The notes under the pieces were generated by a model. It worked only from the letters and a program-made list of their open reading frames with translations. It did not search any database and had not been told where the DNA came from. The position numbers and the translations under genes are program-made. Below, in pieces: positions 42,433 to 51,098 of a stretch of DNA of 64,000 nt (its first letter is position 1; every line of letters begins with the position of its first letter). Location of the stretch: NCBI RefSeq assembly GCF_030696665.1, contig NZ_JAUYRV010000009.1, forward strand, positions 23,189 to 87,188, read 5' to 3'. This DNA comes from Novosphingobium sp. (GTDB lineage Bacteria; Pseudomonadota; Alphaproteobacteria; Sphingomonadales; Sphingomonadaceae).

Positions 42433-45414
42433 TCAGATCAGCCAGAGGTCGGTTGCCGCCAGCGCGGGCAATCCGGTGAGCGTGGCGATCTGGATTTGCG
42501 CTGCGCCGCCCTTGCCATCAGCATCATAAAGCAGCGCGCCGTTGGCCGGGTTGTAGATCAGGTGATGATCGGCACTGGCCGCTGCCGTGCCGATGTGGAA
42601 GGCCGATGCGGAAATCTGGCCCGCAGGATCAACCGCAAAGGCCGTGAACGCGGCGCGGGTGAGTTCTATCCGGTCCATGCCGCTGGCGAAATCGGTGATG
42701 GTATCGCGATCGGTCGTGGTGCCCAGCGTATCGAACACGAACGCATCAGCGCCGGTTCCGCCGGTCAGCTTGTCGGCTTCCGCCCCGCCCAACAGGCGAT
42801 CATTGCCCGCGCCGCCGATCAGCACATCCTTGCCATCAAGACCGGAAAGCACATTTGCGCCGTTGTTCCCCGTCAGCGCATTGGCAAGCGCATTGCCGGT
42901 GCCAAAGAGGTCTGCAGTGCCAGCAAGGATCAGGTTTTCGACATTGTCCGCCAGCGCGCCAAGGCTGATGCTTGTGCGAATGGTGTCGGTGCCCTGACCT
43001 TCCAGTTCGATCACCACATCGCCCAGGCTGTCTATCACGAACAGGTCATTGCCCGCACCGCCATCCAGCGCATCATCGCCAATCCCGCCATCAAGCGTAT
43101 CGTTACCCGAAAGCCCGAACAACCGGTCATTCTCGCCAAGCCCGGACAGCACGTTTGATCCGTCATTGCCATAAATGGTGTTGGCAAGTGTGTTGCCGGT
43201 GCCTGCAAGTCCGCTCGTGCCCAGCAGGGTCAGCATTTCAACATTGGCTGAAAGGACCGTGCTGACACTGGCCAGAACCAGATCCTCGCCTTCATCGGCC
43301 TGCTCGGTCACGGTATCGGACACATTGTCGACCCAGTACCAGTCATCGCCAGTGCCGCCGGTCATCGCATCGATGCCCGTGCCGCCATCGAGCAAGTCGT
43401 TGCCCGCGCCGCCCGAAAGCGTGTCGTTGTTCGCATGGCCGACCAACTGGTCGTTGCCGTCGCCGCCGATAAGGGTATCGTTGCCAGCATCGCCGCCCAG
43501 AAAATCATGGCCTGCGCCGCCATCGACAACGTCGTTTCCGGCGCCCGAATAGATTTGGTCGTTGCCATCCATGCCGAACATGGTGTTGGCCCCGCGATTG
43601 CCGGTGATCAGGTTATCCTGCGCATTCCCGCTGACCACCAGCCCAGCCGATCCGCCAAGTGTGAGCCGTTCAACATTGGCGGCGAGCGTATAACTCACCG
43701 TAGTGATGACTTCATCGGCCGTCCCGGCAGCCGGTTCTTCGACCACCATATCGCCCGCATTGTCGACATAGTAGCGGTCATTGCCACTGCCGCCGATCAT
43801 CGTATCCGCGCCGGTGCCGCCATCGATAACATCATCGCCGCCCAGCGCCGTGATGTGATCGTTTCCGCCCAGTCCGGTGAAGCTGTCGGCAAAGTCCGAT
43901 CCGCTGATCGTGTCTGCGCCCGACGTTCCCGTCCACACGATGGCCTCAAAGATATCGGCCACGTTCACCGTCACGCTTTGCACATCGGTGGCATAGCCAT
44001 CGGACACTGCGATCTGCACCGCGTAAGTGTTGGCATGGAAGGCGGTGCCCTCAAAATCCGGGGCGCTGCGGAACGCCAGCGCGCCGGTTTGGGCGTTGAT
44101 CGTGAAGAATGCCGCATCCGCGCCGCCGCTGATCGACCAGACCAGCTTTGCATTAACATCGCCGTCGCTCGCCGTGGCCGTAGTGACGGCGGCGGTGTTT
44201 TCGAACACGGTGTAAGTGGCCGTGGCGCCATTACCCGATGTAATTTCCGGCGCGTGGTTCGGACCGAAGATTCGCGCTCTGATGCCGGTAACGTCGGTAT
44301 CTTGCGCATTGAAGCGCGGGTCATACCACCCGGCGAAGAACCCGCCGCCTGCCAGCGCCTCAATATCGACGCCGAAGTATTGCCGGCCCCCTGTGCGATC
44401 AAGCCATGACTGGCCGCCCACTTTCGCGCCGCTTGCGTCAAAGGTCTGGACGGTAACGCCATCGCCTTCGCTGATGATGAAGCCCTGACCGTTCACGTAG
44501 AAGGATGGCCGATGCCAGGCGACCGTGAATGATCCGTCGGCAAAGACCGCCAGATCGGGCAGTTCGTTGTAGGTATTGTCCGGATCGTTGACCAGAACCT
44601 GTCCGCCCACTTGCGCGCCGTTGCTGGCGAAGCGCTGGAGATAGATGTCCTGCCGCCCATTCAGCGCGATGACCCCCACTGCCACCATGCCCCCATCGGG
44701 CAGAGCCTCGAAAGTCCAGCCGGAATAGTCACCACCAAGGCTGATATGCCCGCCCAGCGCTGCGCCCGCGCTGCTGCAATTGCGCAAGTAGGTCAGGCCG
44801 TCGGTGTGGTTCGTAATGATGCCGAAGCTGCCATCGGCGCGGGTAACGATCTCTGCCTGCGCGTTGAGCGGCAGACCGGAGGCTACGACGAAAGTGGCAC
44901 CAACCGCCGCGCCATCGGTATCGAACACTTGCGCGCGCATCTTCTTGGCGGCGGTATCGAGCCACGAGACAACCAGCTTGCCATCGGCCAGGAAGGCAAT
45001 GTCGCGGTTGAATTCGGTGAAGACTGTGGTGGTGGTATAGGCCAGTTCGCCGCCCACTTTGTTGCCTGCTGCATCGAAGGCCTGTCCGCGCACGAACACG
45101 TCGGTGCTTTGCCCCGTCTGGTCGCTGCTGGTCCATGCCGCGATGAAGCCGCCGCCCGGCAGCGCGCTGATCAGCGGAACATTCTCGACCCCGGCTTCGG
45201 TGGTGTTGAGCTGAATTTCCCCGCCAATCTTGATCCCGCCCGCCGTGAAGATCTGCGCGGAAACGGAATTGAGATCATCGTCAGCGGCAGAGACGCTGGG
45301 GAACACCATCACGATGTTGCCACCGGCAAGCTGGGTTACGCTTGGCGATCCGCGCGTTGTGGTGGGTGCGGTTTCCACGGTGAACTTTTCACCCAACACC
45401 AGATTCGCCGTCAT
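42433..45414 (-). CDS. large RTX/cadherin-type secreted calcium-binding protein
   Basis: A 993-residue exoprotein. Residues about 1-390 are repeats with GGG(F/N)-x(5-8)-W/F cores (GGNIVMVFPS, GGGFIAAWTSSDQTG, DGSFTVAWH), probably a beta-propeller. About 395-495 is a cadherin-like domain (TVFENTAAVTTATASDGD, then DFEGTAFHANTYAVQIAVSDG). About 500-890 are RTX blocks with many GGxGND/GGAGND nonapeptides, alternating with VERLTLGGSAG-like spacers. The C-terminus (TGADAFVFDTLG...DLWLI) is the serralysin-type type-I secretion end. There is no Sec signal peptide. The ATG at 45414 has GGGGA close by; a GTG four codons earlier exists. The obvious secretion partner, 3 kb away, has a degenerate ATPase. 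Confidence 0.85.
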   Translation of the reverse strand: MTANLVLGEKFTVETAPTTTRGSPSVTQLAGGNIVMVFPSVSAADDDLNSVSAQIFTAGGIKIGGEIQLNTTEAGVENVPLISALPGGGFIAAWTSSDQTGQSTDVFVRGQAFDAAGNKVGGELAYTTTTVFTEFNRDIAFLADGKLVVSWLDTAAKKMRAQVFDTDGAAVGATFVVASGLPLNAQAEIVTRADGSFGIITNHTDGLTYLRNCSSAGAALGGHISLGGDYSGWTFEALPDGGMVAVGVIALNGRQDIYLQRFASNGAQVGGQVLVNDPDNTYNELPDLAVFADGSFTVAWHRPSFYVNGQGFIISEGDGVTVQTFDASGAKVGGQSWLDRTGGRQYFGVDIEALAGGGFFAGWYDPRFNAQDTDVTGIRARIFGPNHAPEITSGNGATATYTVFENTAAVTTATASDGDVNAKLVWSISGGADAAFFTINAQTGALAFRSAPDFEGTAFHANTYAVQIAVSDGYATDVQSVTVNVADIFEAIVWTGTSGADTISGSDFADSFTGLGGNDHITALGGDDVIDGGTGADTMIGGSGNDRYYVDNAGDMVVEEPAAGTADEVITTVSYTLAANVERLTLGGSAGLVVSGNAQDNLITGNRGANTMFGMDGNDQIYSGAGNDVVDGGAGHDFLGGDAGNDTLIGGDGNDQLVGHANNDTLSGGAGNDLLDGGTGIDAMTGGTGDDWYWVDNVSDTVTEQADEGEDLVLASVSTVLSANVEMLTLLGTSGLAGTGNTLANTIYGNDGSNVLSGLGENDRLFGLSGNDTLDGGIGDDALDGGAGNDLFVIDSLGDVVIELEGQGTDTIRTSISLGALADNVENLILAGTADLFGTGNALANALTGNNGANVLSGLDGKDVLIGGAGNDRLLGGAEADKLTGGTGADAFVFDTLGTTTDRDTITDFASGMDRIELTRAAFTAFAVDPAGQISASAFHIGTAAASADHHLIYNPANGALLYDADGKGGAAQIQIATLTGLPALAATDLWLI

Positions 45415-45565
45415 GGAATTCCCCACCCCTGTATTGCGCGAACTTTAGCGGCAAAGCGCCGTCTTGCCACCCCGTTCTGAGGCCAGACGACATGACGCCC
45501 GCATTGACGGCGGCCCCTTGCGCAAAATACCTGAGAGCCGTGCAACGGTGATTGGAAATTGCGGG

Positions 45566-47146
45566 ATGTTCGAACACGAACTGGAGGCGGCGCGGGCCTA
45601 TCGCGCGGCGGCGCAAGGTGCGCTGAAGGCGCGGCTGGAAGGGCAGCGGATGGACGCGCACCAGCGTGCCGCGCACGGCTTTGCCTGGGTGGCGACGAGC
45701 GTGGCGGCGCTGGAGGCTCTGGCCGATTGGCAGGCACGCACTGGATCTGGGCTGGATGCCGATGTGGCGACGCTGGCCTTTGCTGAAACGCTGGCGCAAC
45801 TGGTGGGCGGGTTGCCGATGGCGCAGAACGAACTGTTCCGCGCGGCAGACCTTGGCCTAGGGGCAGAGGCGCGGGCGCTGGCTGCGGCTTGTGCAGAACT
45901 GCTGGACGCCGACCATGCCGACACCCGGGCGCGGGTGGCCGGGGCGCTGGCGGCGGGGCAGTGGCCGTCTGATGGGCTGGGCGATGCGGAACTCGACACG
46001 ATCCGCGATCAGTTCCGGCGCTTTACCGATGCGGAAATCCTGCCCCATGCGCACAAGTGGCATCTGGCGAATGACCTGATTCCGGATGCCACGGTGAAGG
46101 CGATGGCGGACCTTGGCACTTTCGGCGTGTGCATCCCCGAGGACTTTGGCGGGCTGGGCCTTGGCAAACTGGTGATGTGCGTGGTGACCGAGGAGCTTTC
46201 GCGCGGGTGGATCGGTGCGGGGTCATTGGGCACCCGGTCTGAGATTGCGGGCGAGCTGATCGTGCTGGGCGGGACGCAGGCGCAAAAGGCGCAGTGGTTG
46301 CCGCGCATCGCCAGCGGTGAAGTGCTGCCAACGGCGGTGTTTACCGAGCCTGATACCGGGTCCGACCTTGGATCACTGCAGACCCGCGCGCGGCGACATG
46401 ACGATGGCTGGGCGATTGATGGCGCGAAAACGTGGATCACCCACGCTGCGCGGTCGGACATGATGACGCTGCTGGCGCGCACGCTGCCCGATGCAAAGGG
46501 CTATGCCGGGCTTTCCATGCTGCTGGTCCCCAAGCCCCGCGGGACAGAGGCTGATCCGTTCCCCGCGCAAGGCATGACTGGCAGCGAGATCGAAGTGCTG
46601 GGCTATCGCGGGATGCGCGAATATGCGCTGCAATTCGATGCCATGCGCGCACCCGCCGATACGCTGCTGGGTGGTGAGGAAGGGCAGGGCTTCAAGCAAT
46701 TGATGCGCACGTTCGAAGGCGCGCGCATCCAGACCGCCGCGCGCGCCGTAGGCGTGGCGCGCCGGGCGCTGGAGCTGGGGCTGGACTATGCCACGGGCCG
46801 CAAGCAGTTCGGTCAGGCTATCGTCCACTTCCCGCGTGTGGCCGACAAATTGGCGATGAGCGTGGTGGACATGGTCCTGTCGCGCGAGCTGACCTATGCC
46901 GCCGCCCGCGCCAAGGATCTGGGCAAGCGCTGCGACATAGAGGCGGGCATGGCCAAGCTGCTGGCCGCGCGCACCGCATGGGCCAACGCCGATTGCGCGC
47001 TGCAGATTCACGGCGGAAACGGCTATGCGTTGGAATACGAGATCAGCCGCGTGCTGTGTGATGCGCGCATCCTCAACATATTTGAGGGCGCAGCGGAAAT
47101 TCAGGCGCAAGTCATTGCACGCGGGCTGCTGGAAGGGCGCAATTGA
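45566..47146 (+). CDS. methylsuccinyl-CoA-dehydrogenase-like acyl-CoA dehydrogenase with N-terminal extension
   Basis: A 526-residue acyl-CoA dehydrogenase, about 140 residues longer than ordinary members. The extra helical N-terminus (DAHQRAAHGFAWVATSVAAL, GGLPMAQNELFRAADLG) resembles that of (2S)-methylsuccinyl-CoA dehydrogenase of the ethylmalonyl-CoA pathway. The catalytic part has VFTEPDTGSDLGSLQTRARR, GWAIDGAKTWITHAAR, RGMREYALQFD, GRKQFGQAIVHFPRVADKLA and CALQIHGGNGYALEYEISR. The ATG at 45566 is used; the open frame extends upstream without a ribosome site. It overlaps the next gene by 4 bp. I infer an acyl-CoA with a branched C4-C5 chain as substrate. The other ethylmalonyl-CoA pathway genes are not in the window. 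Confidence 0.7.
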   Translation: MFEHELEAARAYRAAAQGALKARLEGQRMDAHQRAAHGFAWVATSVAALEALADWQARTGSGLDADVATLAFAETLAQLVGGLPMAQNELFRAADLGLGAEARALAAACAELLDADHADTRARVAGALAAGQWPSDGLGDAELDTIRDQFRRFTDAEILPHAHKWHLANDLIPDATVKAMADLGTFGVCIPEDFGGLGLGKLVMCVVTEELSRGWIGAGSLGTRSEIAGELIVLGGTQAQKAQWLPRIASGEVLPTAVFTEPDTGSDLGSLQTRARRHDDGWAIDGAKTWITHAARSDMMTLLARTLPDAKGYAGLSMLLVPKPRGTEADPFPAQGMTGSEIEVLGYRGMREYALQFDAMRAPADTLLGGEEGQGFKQLMRTFEGARIQTAARAVGVARRALELGLDYATGRKQFGQAIVHFPRVADKLAMSVVDMVLSRELTYAAARAKDLGKRCDIEAGMAKLLAARTAWANADCALQIHGGNGYALEYEISRVLCDARILNIFEGAAEIQAQVIARGLLEGRN

Positions 47147-47997
47147 TGGGTGATTGGAACCAGTGGGTCGGGCGCACCGAGCGGCGCGCGGATCGGGTGG
47201 ATGCCGGGCTGGTAACACGCTGGCTGGCCACGCTGGACCGTGATGCTTCGGAGCGGGAGGCGGTGCCGCAAGGGTTGCATTGGTGTCTGTGTCTGCCCGA
47301 TGCGCCCACCGCGGCGCTGGGCGCAGATGGGCACCCGCTGCGCGATGACAGCCTGCACAGCTTCCTGCCGCCGGTGCCTTTGCCTCGCCGCATGTGGGCC
47401 TCAAGCAAGGTCGCGTTTATGGAACCCCTGCGCATTGGCGCGGCGGTGGAGCGAACGTCGACCATTTCCGCCATCACCGAAAAACGCGGGGGCAGCGGGT
47501 TGCTGGTGTTCGTCGACATCACGCATGACACGTTGTGCGAAGGCGTGTTGTCCGTGCGTGAAGTGCAGACGGTGGTTTACCGCGATGCCGCGCCCGCCGG
47601 TTCTGCGCCCGTGCCGCCGATGGCAGGCGATGAAATGTTCGATCCCGCGCCGTGGACATCTCATCGCATGATCGTGCCCGCCGAACCGCTGCTGTTCCGC
47701 TTTTCCGCGCTGACCTTCAACAGCCACCGTATCCACTACGATCTGCCCTATGCGCAACGCGTGGAGGGCTATCGGGGGCTGGTTGTCCACGGGCCGCTGA
47801 CAGCGACGCTGCTGCTCGATCTGGCGCGCCGGGCGTTGGGAGATAACGCGCTGCAGACCTTTGCCTTTCGCGGGCTGTCTCCGGCGATTTGCGGCGATGC
47901 GCTGCATCTTGTCATGCGGGGGCAGGGCGCAGAAATCGGTCTCGCCGCTTTCGCCGCAGATGGGCGTCAGGTCATGGCCGCCAGCGCGACGGCTTGA
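47143..47997 (+). CDS. MaoC/FAS1-like double hot-dog hydratase
   Basis: A 284-residue protein of the HTD2/mesaconyl-C4-CoA-hydratase-like family: a divergent first hot-dog (residues about 1-145, LPPVPLPRRMWASSKVAF) and a canonical second hot-dog with RFSALTFNSHRIHYDLPYA and EGYRGLVVHGPL (residues about 185-220), including the catalytic-type Asn-His-His-Asp-Tyr set. Characterised relatives hydrate mesaconyl-C4-CoA or itaconyl-CoA. Its ATG overlaps the stop of the methylsuccinyl-CoA-dehydrogenase-like gene. An oxidation followed by hydration on branched C5 CoA esters is the natural reading of the pair. Confidence 0.75.
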   Translation: MMGDWNQWVGRTERRADRVDAGLVTRWLATLDRDASEREAVPQGLHWCLCLPDAPTAALGADGHPLRDDSLHSFLPPVPLPRRMWASSKVAFMEPLRIGAAVERTSTISAITEKRGGSGLLVFVDITHDTLCEGVLSVREVQTVVYRDAAPAGSAPVPPMAGDEMFDPAPWTSHRMIVPAEPLLFRFSALTFNSHRIHYDLPYAQRVEGYRGLVVHGPLTATLLLDLARRALGDNALQTFAFRGLSPAICGDALHLVMRGQGAEIGLAAFAADGRQVMAASATA

Positions 47998-48010
47998 CCT
48001 GCGCTTCGCC

Positions 48011-49285
48011 TCAGTTCGCCGGAATCGCCAGCTCGCCCACGATGTTCAGGCCATAACCTTCGAGCGCGACGAGGTTGTGGTGCGAATTGGTGAGCAGCAC
48101 CATGTCATGAATGCCAAGGTCGGCAAGGATCTGCGCGCCGATGCCATAACTGCGCAGTTCCATGTCATGCCCGGCGGTGCCGCCCACTTCGCGGATCAAC
48201 TGATCGGTCTCGGTGGGCATCAGCAGCACGATCACGCCCGCGCCCGCCTCGCCAATGGCAGACATCGCGCGTTGCAAAATGCGCTTGCGCGGGCCGGGCT
48301 GGCCCAGCACGTCCGACAGGACAGAGATTGAATGCATGCGCACCAGCGTGGGCTGATCGGCCAGAACAGGCCCCTTCTGCAGCACCAGATGGACCGAGCT
48401 GTCCACCTTGTTGCGATAGGTTTTGATCGTCCATTCGCCGCCGTAATCGGTGTGGAACGGGGCCTGGTTCACGCATTCGACAAGGTGATCGTTGCGGCGG
48501 CGATAGGCGATGAGATCGCGGATCGTGCCGATTTTCAGCCCGTGCTTGCGGGCGAACGGGATCAGATCGTTCAGGCGCGCCATCGTGCCATCGTCGTTCA
48601 TGATCTCGCAGATCACGCCCGATGGGTTGAGGCCCGCAAGGCGCGGCAGATCGACGGCGGCTTCTGTATGGCCAGCCCGCACCAGCACGCCACCATCGCG
48701 CGCGATCAGCGGGAAAACGTGGCCAGGAGTGACGATGTCGTCCTTGGTCTTGTTGGCATCGACGGCCACGGCCACGGTGCGCGCGCGGTCAGCCGCGGAA
48801 ATGCCCGTGTCCACGCCATCGCGCGCTTCGATCGATACGGTGAAGGCCGTGCCGTGGCGCGTGCCGTTGTTGCGGCTCATCAGTTCAAGGCCAAGCTGGC
48901 CTGCACGGTCGCTGGTCAGGCACAGGCAGATCAGCCCGCGTCCGTGCGTGGCCATGAAGTTGATCGATTCCGGCGTGGCCATCTGCGCGGGGATCACCAG
49001 ATCGCCTTCGTTCTCGCGGTCCTCGTCGTCCACCAGAATGACCATGCGGCCATTGCGCACTTCGGCGATGATTTCTTCGACCGAGGCGAGCGCGAAATCA
49101 TCGTCGTCACTATCGTCCATCGCGCGGGCAAGCTTGTTCAGCGTGTCCACCGTGGGGTTCCATTCGGGCAGCAGCGCATCGCGCAGCGTGTTGGGATGAA
49201 GCCCGGCAGCGCGGGCAAGGGCTGCCCGTGAAATGATGCGGGCTTCGATGAGTTTGCGCGCGCGCGCTACAATGTCCTGTGCCAT
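48011..49285 (-). CDS. ribB: HTH-RibB fusion with a degenerate GTP cyclohydrolase II domain (RibBX-like)
   Basis: A 424-residue three-part protein. Residues about 14-58 form a helix-turn-helix (AALARAAGLHPNTLRDAL) not found in standard RibB. Residues about 67-265 are 3,4-dihydroxy-2-butanone-4-phosphate synthase with DDEDRENEGDLV (86-97), HGRGLICL, TPGHVFPL and GHTEAAVDL intact. Residues about 275-420 have a RibA-like fold (RSYGIGAQILADLGI retained), but the zinc site is gone: where RibA has a CLTGD...CDC cysteine block, this one has HSISVLSDVLGQPGPRK without cysteine. So it should make the four-carbon riboflavin precursor but not open GTP. The ATG has AGGA six bases upstream. Confidence 0.85.
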   Translation of the reverse strand: MAQDIVARARKLIEARIISRAALARAAGLHPNTLRDALLPEWNPTVDTLNKLARAMDDSDDDDFALASVEEIIAEVRNGRMVILVDDEDRENEGDLVIPAQMATPESINFMATHGRGLICLCLTSDRAGQLGLELMSRNNGTRHGTAFTVSIEARDGVDTGISAADRARTVAVAVDANKTKDDIVTPGHVFPLIARDGGVLVRAGHTEAAVDLPRLAGLNPSGVICEIMNDDGTMARLNDLIPFARKHGLKIGTIRDLIAYRRRNDHLVECVNQAPFHTDYGGEWTIKTYRNKVDSSVHLVLQKGPVLADQPTLVRMHSISVLSDVLGQPGPRKRILQRAMSAIGEAGAGVIVLLMPTETDQLIREVGGTAGHDMELRSYGIGAQILADLGIHDMVLLTNSHHNLVALEGYGLNIVGELAIPAN

Positions 49286-49333
49286 GCCGAATCCTGTCGC
49301 ACATCGTGATGGTGCGCGTCAACGTGAATCACA

Positions 49334-50677
49334 TCATGATGTTGGCACAAGCGCTGGCAGTGACTCTCCGATGGCGTCTGCTACCATTTCGCGCAAGGGC
49401 AGCTGGGCCTTCATGCGGATTGCCAGCAGGGCGGTGCCGCTGACTTTGCGCTGCACGAACAGCGTATCCACCGGGGGAATGTGCCAGCTGGCGCGGTCTG
49501 CCGCGATCACCTCGGCCTCGGCGCGCACGCGTTCCACAAATGAACGGTCGGCAAAATCGAACAGGCCGGGGCGTCCGATGTGGCCGATCAGCACATCAAT
49601 GGCGCGATCCATCGCCGGGCCGTGGCGGTCAAGCTGGGCGGGCGATACAAAGCCGACATCCAGCAGCGCCGCGCGCAACGCATCACGATCTTCAGCCAAT
49701 CCCGCGCGCATCAGCCCGCGATAGGCCTGCGCCGTGCCTGCCGGAACCGGCCGCGCAGCGCCGAAATCGAGCAGAACGATGCGCTGTTCTTCCGGTTGCC
49801 AGCGGAAATTGGCAAAGTTCGGGTCGGTCTGCATGAAGCCGAAGCCGAACAGTTCGCGCAGGGCAAGACCCAGCAGCGCCCCCATCGCGCGGTCGCGCAC
49901 GTCCTGCGTGGCGCTGGCGAGCAGTTCGATCGGGCGGGCATCGATAAAGTCCATCGCCAGCACATTGCGCCCGCACAGCGGATCGTGCGGTTGGGGCACA
50001 AGGAACGTGGGATCATCGGCCAGCAGTGCGTGATAGCGGCGCATCATCTCGGCCTCGCGCACATAGTCGGCCTCTTCGTGCAACTGGCGCTTGGCCTCTG
50101 CCAGCAGCGGCGTGATGTCGAGCGTGGCGGGCATCAGGCCGGTCATCCGCAGCAGGCTGGCCACGTTGTCCACGTCTGCATCGATGCTCTTGGCGATGCC
50201 CGGATACTGCACCTTGATCGCCAGCACGCGCCCATCGGGCAGGACCGCGCGATGGACCTGCCCGATGGAGGCAGCGGCGATGGGCTGTGCCTGAAAGGAC
50301 CGGAACTGCTTGCGCCAGCCCATGCCCCATTCGGCGGCCAGCACGCGCTCAAGCTGCGCGGGCGGCATGAAGTGCGCGTTGTCGCGCAGACGTGAAAGGA
50401 TCTCGGTCAATTCGCGCGGCAGCACGTCTCCGGCATCAAGCGAGATCATCTGCCCCAGCTTCATCGCCGCGCCGCGCAGGCGCGATAGCTGATCGGCCAC
50501 GCGCGTGGCATTGCCCGGTGTCAGCAGCAGGTCCGATAGCTTGGGCGCTTCACCCCGCGCCAATCGCCGCGCGCCTTCGGCCAGCACGCCGCCTGCCACG
50601 CCGCCCGCCAGCTGGCCGAATGCGGCAAGCCGGGAAAGGCGCGCCGAAGGCACCTTGCGATAGCGGGAATCGCTCAT
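49334..50677 (-). CDS. ABC1/UbiB-family atypical kinase
   Basis: A 447-residue ADCK-type protein. Motifs: the KxGQ sequence MKLGQMISLDAG near residue 72, the Ala-rich loop AAASIGQVHRAVLPDGR in place of a P-loop, the LAIKVQYPGI lysine strand, EEADYVREA, GFMQTDPNFANF and the metal motif LLDFGAA. Bacterial members support ubiquinone synthesis (UbiB) or quinone/lipid homeostasis. It starts at the ATG at 50677, overlapping the stop of the DCC protein by ATGA; a frame open to 50803 belongs to that neighbour. Two paralogous ABC1 types exist in bacteria, so I do not assign ubiB. Confidence 0.85.
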   Translation of the reverse strand: MSDSRYRKVPSARLSRLAAFGQLAGGVAGGVLAEGARRLARGEAPKLSDLLLTPGNATRVADQLSRLRGAAMKLGQMISLDAGDVLPRELTEILSRLRDNAHFMPPAQLERVLAAEWGMGWRKQFRSFQAQPIAAASIGQVHRAVLPDGRVLAIKVQYPGIAKSIDADVDNVASLLRMTGLMPATLDITPLLAEAKRQLHEEADYVREAEMMRRYHALLADDPTFLVPQPHDPLCGRNVLAMDFIDARPIELLASATQDVRDRAMGALLGLALRELFGFGFMQTDPNFANFRWQPEEQRIVLLDFGAARPVPAGTAQAYRGLMRAGLAEDRDALRAALLDVGFVSPAQLDRHGPAMDRAIDVLIGHIGRPGLFDFADRSFVERVRAEAEVIAADRASWHIPPVDTLFVQRKVSGTALLAIRMKAQLPLREMVADAIGESLPALVPTS

Positions 50678-51039
50678 TTCAGCAGCCTTTGCAAACGCGG
50701 GCGGACAATCAAAAACACGCGGTACATCCCTTCGAGCAGCAAGGCGAACGGCTGCCATCGAGCCATCCGGCCAAGCCAGCGCAAACGCGGAATGGCGCGC
50801 CACATCGCGGCAAAGGCCGCCGCCCCTGTGAACAGGCGGTCCCCTTCGCGCACATGGAACCGTGCCAGTGCCTGTGCGCGATCAACCGGGCAAGCGGTGG
50901 CGGGATTGCTGGCGTCATGAAAATCAATGCGTCCCTCGCCCCCGATCCGCCGCATCAACGCAATTTCGCGCTGGCACAGCGGGCAGGCGCCATCATACCA
51001 CACGGTCACAGGCAACGGGGCAGGGTCGGGCGCGCTCAT
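50674..51039 (-). CDS. DCC-family thiol-disulfide oxidoreductase-like protein (DUF393)
   Basis: A 121-residue protein of the DUF393/DCC family: VWYDGACPLCQREIALMRR with the CPLC motif near residue 17, then DRAQALARFHV and GAAAFAAMWRAIPRLRWLG, ending with a basic helix. The fold is thioredoxin-like. The ATG at 51039 is chosen (MSAPDPAPLP); another ATG lies three codons upstream. It is coupled to the UbiB-like kinase by a 4-bp overlap, so the two may act together near the membrane. Confidence 0.8.
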   Translation of the reverse strand: MSAPDPAPLPVTVWYDGACPLCQREIALMRRIGGEGRIDFHDASNPATACPVDRAQALARFHVREGDRLFTGAAAFAAMWRAIPRLRWLGRMARWQPFALLLEGMYRVFLIVRPRLQRLLK

Positions 51040-51098
51040 GGCCAGCATATGGGGACGATCTGTGCAAAGCGTGACCTGACATTTCGGGAATGGCGCTT

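Noticed and set aside
37850..45414. The ABC-HlyD-TolC set as the proven exporter of the RTX protein
   Set aside because: The genes are separated by the phosphohexomutase and folD genes, and the ABC subunit lacks ATPase motifs, so proximity alone is not enough.
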